The position numbers and the translations under genes were made by a program. The notes beneath the pieces are model-generated. The model saw nothing but the letters and a program-made list of their open reading frames with translations, searched no databases and was not told the origin of the DNA. Positions 1 to 4,832 of a DNA stretch of 6,243 bases are shown piece by piece. Origin of the DNA: Candidatus Glassbacteria bacterium RIFCSPLOWO2_12_FULL_58_11. GTDB lineage: Bacteria > Gemmatimonadota > Glassbacteria > GWA2-58-10. Position 1 is the stretch's first letter. Each line of letters opens with the position of its first letter. The stretch spans positions 1-6,243 of the forward strand of contig MFIX01000236.1 of NCBI GenBank assembly GCA_001780825.1, read 5' to 3'.

Positions 1-631
1 AAGCGGCCGTAGCGCCCACCGACTCTGCGGCTTTGAGCTTGTACGGACTGATATCGGTCACCGCGACCTGTTCCGCGGCGGTGAGCAGCAGGTTCTGCAG
101 CACGGCCATCCCCACCCTTCCCGCGCCCAGCACCACGACCTTGTCCCCCGGCTCGATCCGGCTGATTGTCGTGGCGTGCATGCCGATCGAATACAGTTCA
201 ACCAGCGCGGCATCCCGGTCGTTAATCGCATCCGGAAGCTTGAAGCATTGGTGCTCATTCGCGCAGACGGACTGGGCGAATCCGCCATCCAGGTCGATCC
301 CCAGGAGCCGGAGGCTCCGGCAGGCGTTATAGTGCCCCTTGAGACAGGCCGGGCAGGTGCCGCAACTGATTATCGGATCGACACAGACCCGGTCGCCGGT
401 CTGGAGTCCGCGCACCCCCTCGCCGGTTTCCACCACCACGCCAGCGAACTCGTGGCCCTGGATCACCGGGAAGGTAACCCGGCCGGCGAACTCCCCGCGA
501 TAAACGTGGATATCGCTGCCGCAGATTCCGGTGTAGCGCGGGGCGATCCTGACCTGACCGGGGCCTGGCGCGGGGTCCTGGGTTTCCCGGACTTCGATCC
601 GTTTTTCAGCGACTGTCAGCGCGGCCAGCAT
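1..631 (-). CDS. Zinc-dependent medium-chain alcohol/polyol dehydrogenase (N-terminal part)
   Basis: Reading the minus strand from ATG at 631 gives 210 residues with no stop before the left edge; family members are usually about 340-350 residues, so the C-terminal 40% is missing. Seen in the sequence: GICGSD with catalytic-zinc Cys37, GHEFAG with His60-Glu61, a structural-zinc lobe with Cys90, Cys93, Cys96 and Cys104, and a Rossmann glycine motif GAGRVG at 169-174. Asp193 lies at the expected end of the second Rossmann strand, which in this family favours NAD over NADP. Known for the family: reversible NAD-dependent oxidation of secondary alcohols or polyols (sorbitol, threonine, butanediol and galactitol dehydrogenases) in the cytoplasm. 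The substrate cannot be assigned from this fragment. The start is supported by AAGGA nine bases upstream (plus-strand 641-645). It is transcribed divergently from the CNBD gene. Confidence 0.93.
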   Translation of the reverse strand, partial: MLAALTVAEKRIEVRETQDPAPGPGQVRIAPRYTGICGSDIHVYRGEFAGRVTFPVIQGHEFAGVVVETGEGVRGLQTGDRVCVDPIISCGTCPACLKGHYNACRSLRLLGIDLDGGFAQSVCANEHQCFKLPDAINDRDAALVELYSIGMHATTISRIEPGDKVVVLGAGRVGMAVLQNLLLTAAEQVAVTDISPYKLKAAESVGATAA

Positions 632-640
632 CGTCTAATT

Positions 641-645
641 TCCTT
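641..645 (-). promoter_or_regulatory. Ribosome binding site of the dehydrogenase
   Basis: On the minus strand AAGGA is followed by nine bases and then ATG at 631. The spacing is in the normal range, and it supports this start for the partial dehydrogenase, which has no other in-frame candidate with such a site nearby. Confidence 0.7.
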
Positions 646-675
646 CGCGGCTGGTGTTGAGGAATGTCTGAAACC

Positions 676-681
676 ATTATA
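676..681 (-). promoter_or_regulatory. Putative -10 box of the dehydrogenase
   Basis: The minus strand carries a perfect TATAAT here, 44 bases upstream of the dehydrogenase ATG, which would give a leader of roughly 38 bases. No good TTGACA-like -35 hexamer lies 16-18 bases upstream, so the promoter may be activator-dependent, or the match may be chance in a locally AT-rich spot. Confidence 0.4.
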
Positions 682-831
682 GGGCTGAAGGCACCCGAAT
701 AATACTTTTCCCTTTCTTCCGGCGCAAGGAGGGAGGCAGAAATGACAGCGCCGTGGACCTGAGGCCCGGAAAGAAAAAAGAGTCTTGGCCCGCCCACCCG
801 GTGTATTTATGTCCAGCATAATGATTTTAGC

Positions 832-860
832 TTGCAAAATGGGGCGTTTCGGTTTACAAT
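832..860 (+). promoter_or_regulatory. Sigma70-type promoter of the CNBD gene
   Basis: TTGCAA at 832-837 and TACAAT at 855-860 are separated by exactly 17 bases, matching the consensus at 4/6 and 5/6 positions. Transcription would begin near 866-867, leaving a leader of about 80 bases before ATG 947. Its position argues against the in-frame upstream starts at 785 and 811, because an mRNA from this promoter would not contain them. Confidence 0.65.
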
Positions 861-878
861 CTAGCGAAAATCCCCATT
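838..878. promoter_or_regulatory. Imperfect dyad over the CNBD promoter, candidate operator
   Basis: The left arm 838-851 (AATGGGGCGTTTCG) and right arm 865-878 (CGAAAATCCCCATT) are inverted repeats matching at 12 of 14 positions, with a 13-base spacer. The centre is at 858, inside the -10 hexamer. The left arm covers much of the -35/-10 spacer and the right arm covers the predicted start of transcription. This geometry suits a dimeric repressor that blocks RNA polymerase. The binding protein is unknown; the neighbouring gene products show no DNA-binding domain. Confidence 0.5.
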
Positions 879-933
879 CCCCCCAGGTTACGCCGTATGC
901 CGCGGTCATCCCGGTCGACGTCGATGGTATTAC

Positions 934-938
934 AGGGA
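934..938 (+). promoter_or_regulatory. Ribosome binding site of the CNBD gene
   Basis: AGGGA lies eight bases upstream of ATG 947. This is the only in-frame standard start codon downstream of the predicted transcription start and before the CNBD homology, so the site decides the start. Confidence 0.6.
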
Positions 939-946
939 CACAGGTT

Positions 947-1924
947 ATGGAACAGGCCAAAGCCGAGCAATTCCTCGATGAGCTTCAAAATATAACCCGG
1001 ATCATTTACAGCGGCCAGATACCCCAGATCAAGCCCTCGGCCACGCTGCTGGCCAAAACCATCAAACCCGCCGATATGCCTTTCATCAAAAAGGACGCCG
1101 CCGGGCAGGCGCTGTTCTATATCGTGGAAGGCAAGGCCGGGGTGGATATCGGGCAGCCGGAAAGGATCATCGTTCCGCCGAAACGCACGGTGGGCGAGAT
1201 GAGCATGATCTCCACGGTGATCAATGCCTGCGATAACCTGATGGCGGTCCAGAGCCGCACCGCGGATGTCTATGCCGAGGAGCCGATGAAGCTGATCGTC
1301 TTCAACTATTCACCGCTGATCGAAATCCTCAAGGACCCGAACCCGGAGCTCAGGAAACTCCGGGGCCAGGTGATGATCAGCCTCAACCGGATCATGTATC
1401 GCAAGCTGATGGAGGTTAACCAGAATTACGTGAATGTCCTGATCAGCTACGGTCTCGAGATGGAAGCCGATGAAGCCAACTATCCCTTGCAGCTCGTGGA
1501 AGCAATGAGCCGTTTCCTGAAGAAAATGAAAACCATCCCCAATATCAGCATATCGCCGCACGACCTGCGCGGAACCCTGATCCGTCAGGGCGAACAGAAC
1601 TCCTCGATTGCTTTTATCAACGAGGGTAAGGTCAAAATCTCGATGACCGTGAAAAACGAGGTGACCGAGAAGGAGGAGCGGGTGGAGCTCGGTATCCTTA
1701 CCGCGCCGACTATGGTGGGCGAGTCATCGATCCTGAATGTCGGCGCCGTGAGCTCCTCGCAGGTGGATGCCATGGATCGGACATTCGGCTTCCGGATGGA
1801 GGTGCAGAACCTGCTGCGCCACCTTCAGCGCTATCCCGACCTTTTCGAGCAATTTTTCCAGGTCCTGCTGGAGCTCAATTATTTCCGCACGATCCACATG
1901 ATGCAGAAAACAGCCAGCCTTTAG
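947..1924 (+). CDS. Tandem cyclic-nucleotide-binding-domain (CNBD) protein
   Basis: The product is 325 residues with ATG at 947. Two regions look like CNBD beta-barrels. The first, about residues 38-150, has FYIVEGKAGVDI followed by VGEMSMI. The second, about 205-310, has FINEGKVKI followed by VGESSIL. In CRP/PKA-type domains the phosphate-binding cassette reads roughly FGE-x-ALL-xxx-PRAA and its Arg contacts the cyclic nucleotide phosphate. Both copies here keep the Gly-Glu but lack a clear Arg, so ligand binding may be lost or altered. A helical linker rich in charged residues (about 125-200) joins them. There is no helix-turn-helix, signal peptide or membrane segment, so this is probably a cytoplasmic sensor or scaffold, not a CRP-type transcription factor. 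It has its own promoter. No convincing terminator follows. The partner and ligand are unknown. Confidence 0.85.
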   Translation: MEQAKAEQFLDELQNITRIIYSGQIPQIKPSATLLAKTIKPADMPFIKKDAAGQALFYIVEGKAGVDIGQPERIIVPPKRTVGEMSMISTVINACDNLMAVQSRTADVYAEEPMKLIVFNYSPLIEILKDPNPELRKLRGQVMISLNRIMYRKLMEVNQNYVNVLISYGLEMEADEANYPLQLVEAMSRFLKKMKTIPNISISPHDLRGTLIRQGEQNSSIAFINEGKVKISMTVKNEVTEKEERVELGILTAPTMVGESSILNVGAVSSSQVDAMDRTFGFRMEVQNLLRHLQRYPDLFEQFFQVLLELNYFRTIHMMQKTASL

Positions 1925-1978
1925 AGCGGCCCAGCCTTCAGCGCCGTCCTTTTCCTTCCGCAAGTCCGGGCCCCGCGC

Positions 1979-2007
1979 TTGTCACCCGGGAGGGAGCCGT
2001 GTATTTT
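1979..2007 (+). promoter_or_regulatory. Sigma70-type promoter of the first sulfatase-like gene
   Basis: TTGTCA at 1979-1984 (5/6 match) and TATTTT at 2002-2007 (4/6 match) are 17 bases apart. The predicted start of transcription, near 2014, leaves a leader of about 44 bases. The gene therefore probably has its own transcript despite the short 133-base gap after the CNBD gene. Confidence 0.55.
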
Positions 2008-2048
2008 TATTCCCTGATCCCCATCTGGCGAAGCTTCATTGGCCACAC

Positions 2049-2052
2049 GGAG
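2049..2052 (+). promoter_or_regulatory. Ribosome binding site of the first sulfatase-like gene
   Basis: GGAG lies five bases upstream of ATG 2058. The start is confirmed independently by the lipoprotein signal peptide that begins immediately after it. Confidence 0.6.
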
Positions 2053-2057
2053 ATTCG

Positions 2058-4382
2058 ATGCGAATCAAATCGGCTCTGGCGGCGGGTTGCCTGGCCGCGG
2101 TTCTGCTGCTCTCCGGCTGCGCGAGACCGCCGGCGGCCAACCTGCTGCTAGTCACTTTCGATACCGCCCGGGCCGACAGGCTGGGTTGTTATGGCTTCTC
2201 CGCTGCCCGGACTCCGGCTCTGGACAGCCTGGCGCGCGAGGGCGCGCTGTTCAGCCGTTGTTTCACGGTCGCGCCGGTGACCCTGCCCGCCCACGCCAGC
2301 CTGTTCACCGGCCTCTATCCGCCGGCCCATGGGGTGCGGGACAACGGGCTCTACCGTTTGGAGGACAAGGCCCTGACCCTGGCCGAAATCTTGCGCTCCC
2401 AGGGTTTCTCGACCGCTGCGGTGATCGGTTCTTATGTGGTCACCTCGCGTTTCGGGCTGGCCCAGGGTTTCGATTACTATGATGAGCGCCTGAACTCCCG
2501 TCCAGACCTTCCGGCGGTGTTTTTTATCGAGCGCACCGCCGCTGAGGTCACTGAGGCCGCGCTCCGCTGGCTGGAAAGCCGCAAGAGGAAAAGCCCTTTT
2601 GCCCTCTGGCTGCACTACTACGACCCTCATTCCCCGTACCAGCCCCCTTCGCCCTTCGATTCGCTGTTCCGGGACAATCCCTATGACGGCGAGATCGCCT
2701 TTGCCGACCGCGAGCTGGGCCGCTTCCTGACCCGTCTGAAAGAGACCGGCGAGTACGACAATACGCTGATTATCGTGGCCGGGGACCACGGCGAGGCCCT
2801 GGGCGAGCACGGCGAGCCAACCCACGGGATTTTCCTCTACAACGCGACTGTCCACGTGCCGCTGATAGTCCGCCTGCCCGGCGATTCCTGCGCGGGCCGC
2901 AAAATCGGGCGCAATGTCAGCCTGTTGGATGTCCTGCCGACAGTGCTGTCTTATTTCGGGATCAAAATCCCGGAAGGCGTCCAGGGAGAGAACCTCCTGC
3001 CGCTGATCTTTCAGCCGGGAGATGGCGGAAAGGCCGGCCCGGACGCTCAGCGCGCCCTGTATCTGGAGACCCTTCTGCCGGAAAATACTTTCGGCTGGCA
3101 TGCGGCCGGAGGGCTGGTCCGGGGCGGTCTGAAATACATCGAGTCGCCGGAGCCGGAGCTTTACGACCTGGAGCGAGATTTCGGGGAGCGGGATGACCTG
3201 GCCCCGGCCGATTCCTCCGCTGTGAAAAGGGAAGCCGCCCGTTACGCCGGCCTGCGCAAGAAACTGGAGCGTGAAGCGCGGCAGCAGTTGGCCGGACGGC
3301 TTTCGCTGGACAGCGAATCCGCCGAGCGTCTGCGCGCCCTGGGCTACATCTCCGGGCCGTCCGGGCGGCCGGCGAGTGGAGAGACTTCCCGTCCCAGTCC
3401 GCGGAGGATGATCCTGAGCCTGGGCAAATTCATGAACGGCGTGGTGGCGGAGGCTGAGGGCGATCACCCCGCGGCGCTGGCGGCTTTCGACAGCGTGCTG
3501 GCGCGAGACCCGGAAAATGTCTATGCCTTGCTCTATAAGGGTTATGTCTTCATGGAGCTGCACGAGGCGCCGCTGGCGCTGGAGCAGTACCGCCGGGCCG
3601 TACAGCTCAAGCCGGAAAGCCCGGCCAATTTCCTGCTCGGTCTGGCCTGCCTGCGTCTCGATTCGCTCGCCGAGGCCCAAGCCTGGCTCGAGCGGACTAT
3701 CGCACTGAATCCCTCCCATGCGCGGGCCAATGCGCTGCTGGCCGAGGTGCTGATGCGCCGCGGCGAACAGGACAGCGCTCTCTACCGGCTGGAGGAGGCG
3801 CGCAGGCTGGCGCCCCAGGACAAGGAGATTCTCAACGACCTGGGCAAGCTGCTGCTGGACCGGGGAAAGACGGAAGAGGCCGCGCGCTGTTTCGAGCAGG
3901 CCCTGGCCGTGGATTCGCTCTATCCGCTGGCGCTGTTCAACCTGGGGATTGCCGACTACTCCCTGGGCCGCCTGGAGGAGGCTGAGCACTGCCTGCAGAC
4001 CCTGGCCGCCCGGTTCACCCGCGATGAAAAGGTGCTGAACAACCTGGGCGTGGTGCTCGCCGGCCGGGGCAAGGTGAAAGAGGCCTTTCAAGCCTATGAA
4101 CGGGCCACAGCGGCGGACAGCACTTATGCTCCGGCGTACAACAACCTGGGCAATCTTTACGCGTCCGATAAAAAATACGAACCGGCTGAGAAAAACTATC
4201 TCCGGGCGCTGGCGCTGGACAGCACCTACGCCCAGGCCTGTTTCAGCCTGGGTTATTTATACTTCCAGAGTGGTGAATCGCCCGGACCGGCGAAAAAGTA
4301 TCTCGAGCGGGCATTGGGCCTCGAGCCCGGGGCGGCCTGGGCCGGCGAGGCGCGCAAAGCTCTTAAAGAGTTGGGTGGCTAG
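2058..4382 (+). CDS. Sulfatase-fold (AlkP superfamily) lipoprotein with nine TPR repeats, Thr-type active site
   Basis: The product is 774 residues. Residues 1-21 form a lipoprotein signal peptide (MRIK, hydrophobic core, LLSGC lipobox, Cys21), so it should be lipid-anchored outside the cytoplasmic membrane. Residues about 28-430 are a sulfatase-like domain: FDTARAD with metal-ligand Asp35, the active-site segment TLPAHASLFTG (75-85), DPH at 189-191, and GDHGE with Asp243-His244. In sulfatases the active-site segment reads C/S-x-P-S-R; here Thr75 replaces the Cys/Ser that becomes formylglycine and His79 replaces the Arg. His256 lies near the usual Lys. This resembles the Thr-nucleophile branch of the superfamily (nucleotide pyrophosphatase/phosphodiesterases, LtaS/EptA-type transferases), so a phosphoryl hydrolase or transferase is as likely as a sulfatase. 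Residues 453-758 are nine contiguous 34-residue TPR units, a likely protein-docking arm. A paralog lies downstream. The substrate is unknown. Confidence 0.9.
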   Translation: MRIKSALAAGCLAAVLLLSGCARPPAANLLLVTFDTARADRLGCYGFSAARTPALDSLAREGALFSRCFTVAPVTLPAHASLFTGLYPPAHGVRDNGLYRLEDKALTLAEILRSQGFSTAAVIGSYVVTSRFGLAQGFDYYDERLNSRPDLPAVFFIERTAAEVTEAALRWLESRKRKSPFALWLHYYDPHSPYQPPSPFDSLFRDNPYDGEIAFADRELGRFLTRLKETGEYDNTLIIVAGDHGEALGEHGEPTHGIFLYNATVHVPLIVRLPGDSCAGRKIGRNVSLLDVLPTVLSYFGIKIPEGVQGENLLPLIFQPGDGGKAGPDAQRALYLETLLPENTFGWHAAGGLVRGGLKYIESPEPELYDLERDFGERDDLAPADSSAVKREAARYAGLRKKLEREARQQLAGRLSLDSESAERLRALGYISGPSGRPASGETSRPSPRRMILSLGKFMNGVVAEAEGDHPAALAAFDSVLARDPENVYALLYKGYVFMELHEAPLALEQYRRAVQLKPESPANFLLGLACLRLDSLAEAQAWLERTIALNPSHARANALLAEVLMRRGEQDSALYRLEEARRLAPQDKEILNDLGKLLLDRGKTEEAARCFEQALAVDSLYPLALFNLGIADYSLGRLEEAEHCLQTLAARFTRDEKVLNNLGVVLAGRGKVKEAFQAYERATAADSTYAPAYNNLGNLYASDKKYEPAEKNYLRALALDSTYAQACFSLGYLYFQSGESPGPAKKYLERALGLEPGAAWAGEARKALKELGG
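3414..4331 (+). repeat. Nine tandem TPR-encoding units
   Basis: Within the first sulfatase-like protein, residues 453-758 divide exactly into nine units of 34 residues (102 bases each) with no insertion or gap. Recurring features are Leu/Gly near positions 4-8 (for example LNDLG, FNLGI, YNNLG), Ala near 20, Tyr or Phe near 24, Ala near 27, and a Pro or acidic residue at the end. The DNA of the units is diverged, so this is an old protein repeat, not a recent tandem duplication. Confidence 0.85.
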
Positions 4383-4481
4383 TGTGGCCTTGAAAAATCC
4401 CGCTATCCCATGAAATTCAAAACCGGCAGACAGATAAATCAGGGTGACATGGCTTAGTTGGTTTAAATATATGGAATTACC

Positions 4482-4509
4482 GTAGGGGCGACGCATGCGT
4501 CGCCCCTAC
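4482..4509. repeat. Perfect 28-bp palindrome, REP-like
   Basis: The half-site GTAGGGGCGACGCA is followed immediately by its exact reverse complement, with the centre between 4495 and 4496. As RNA or single-stranded DNA it would fold into a 12-bp GC-rich stem with a four-base loop (CATG). No T-run follows, so it is not a canonical intrinsic terminator, though it could stall transcription or protect the 3' end of the upstream mRNA. Palindromes of this GTAGGGGC...GCCCCTAC type occur as interspersed repeats in many bacterial genomes. Calling this one a REP copy is inference, since only one copy is in the window. Confidence 0.75.
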
Positions 4510-4520
4510 AGCCCATGTTC

Positions 4521-4787
4521 TATAGCAATTGCCAAAAGTTTTTTCGGTTTTCCATTAGACTTGATGGGATAAGGAGCACTATTGGGCTCCCGGGTTTCAG
4601 CAATTGCCATAGATCAATATGACTTAGATGCAAACCCGCGGAGCATCTGATTTCCATTGCAAGATACGATCGGCGGTGACGGCTAGTACAATTCCCCGGT
4701 AGCAAAAGGCTGCCGGGATGGCTCATTCGGACAGCTCGGCCTTTCCAAGTCGAATCCAATGCGCAAGGACTTTTGGCAACCACTATA
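4521..4787. mobile_element. MITE-like element with terminal inverted repeats, about 267 bp
   Basis: The left end 4521-4539 and the right end 4769-4787 are inverted repeats of the form TATAG-NNN-TTGCCAAAAGT, matching at 16 of 19 positions with all three mismatches in the middle. The similarity fades on both sides, which marks the ends. The terminal TA on each side could be a TA target duplication as made by IS630/Tc1-mariner elements; that would make the element 263 bp (4523-4785). The interior is AT-richer than the flanking genes, has a hairpin (4695-4717) and repeats AGCAATTGCCA at 4524-4534 and 4599-4609. No transposase motif is seen. An 87-codon minus-strand frame fills the interior (4520-4783) but resembles nothing I recognise. 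Confidence 0.6.
4695..4717. repeat. Hairpin inside the MITE-like element
   Basis: CCCGGTAGC and GCTGCCGGG flank a five-base AAAAG loop and form a nine-pair stem with one G-T pair. No T-run follows, so terminator function is not supported. It may be a structural part of the element. Confidence 0.5.
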
Positions 4788-4789
4788 AT
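4784..4789 (+). promoter_or_regulatory. Possible -10 box at the right end of the MITE-like element
   Basis: A perfect TATAAT overlaps the right inverted-repeat end and lies 44 bases upstream of the proposed ATC start. The hexamer 17 bases upstream (GCGCAA) is a poor -35. If it is used, the mobile element supplies part of the promoter of the second sulfatase-like gene. Confidence 0.3.
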
Positions 4790-4822
4790 CTGTATACATG
4801 ATTATTCCCACACGATTTTAAC

Positions 4823-4826
4823 GGGG
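4823..4826 (+). promoter_or_regulatory. Possible ribosome binding site before a non-standard ATC start
   Basis: GGGG lies six bases upstream of ATC 4833, which begins a lipoprotein-like N-terminus (ATC-AAG-AAA-ATT). The site is weak but correctly spaced, and it favours ATC over the TTG at 4773, whose AAGGA is only three bases away. Confidence 0.35.
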
Positions 4827-4832
4827 CGCACA

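Larger units (their letters stand above)
632..946. other. Divergent intergenic region
   Basis: This 315-base gap separates the minus-strand dehydrogenase from the plus-strand CNBD gene. It holds the dehydrogenase RBS and -10 box, a purine-rich Shine-Dalgarno-like run at 726-736 followed by a six-codon ORF (742-762), and the CNBD promoter with its surrounding dyad (832-878). The frame of the CNBD gene stays open upstream to a TTG at 785, but that stretch has no conserved-looking protein sequence and contains the promoter. It is therefore treated as non-coding. Confidence 0.7.
4383..4832. other. AT-richer intergenic region between the sulfatase-like paralogs
   Basis: This 450-base stretch has visibly lower GC than its flanks and no credible gene. 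It contains a perfect 28-bp palindrome (4482-4509) and a MITE-like element (4521-4787). Bases 4383-4481 and 4788-4832 hold nothing I can name beyond possible control signals of the downstream gene. No hairpin followed by a T-run was found after the stop codon at 4382. Confidence 0.75.

Noticed and set aside
33..682. Plus-strand frames across the dehydrogenase (33-332 and 176-682)
   Set aside because: The minus strand encodes all the zinc-ligand and Rossmann motifs in one continuous frame, so the plus-strand frames are shadows.
785..946. A 54-codon N-terminal extension of the CNBD protein from TTG 785 (or ATG 811)
   Set aside because: A well-spaced promoter and dyad lie inside it, the translation has no conserved look, and ATG 947 has its own ribosome site.
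1926..1947. A possible terminator after the CNBD gene (GCGGC ... GCCGT then CCTTTTCC)
   Set aside because: The stem is only five pairs, one of them G-T, with a 12-base loop and no uninterrupted T-run.
1966..1989. An inverted repeat CCGGG/CCCGG in the gap before the first sulfatase-like gene
   Set aside because: A five-base arm with a 14-base loop in GC-rich DNA is expected by chance, and no T-run follows.
2148..4091. A 647-codon open frame on the minus strand, antisense to the first sulfatase-like gene
   Set aside because: The plus strand has a signal peptide, a catalytic domain and nine regular TPRs across the same bases. The antisense translation is low-complexity (Gln/Arg/Gly-rich) with no recognisable motif, as expected for the shadow of a GC-rich gene.
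4520..4783. An 87-codon minus-strand frame filling the MITE-like element
   Set aside because: No domain, signal peptide or transposase motif is visible; its limits simply follow the inverted-repeat ends, and it lacks a clear ribosome site. A chance frame is the simplest reading.
4383..4832. A CRISPR array, tRNA or riboswitch in the intergenic region
   Set aside because: There are no regularly spaced direct repeats, no cloverleaf with a TTC-containing T arm, and no aptamer-like core; the structure present is explained by the palindrome and the MITE-like element.
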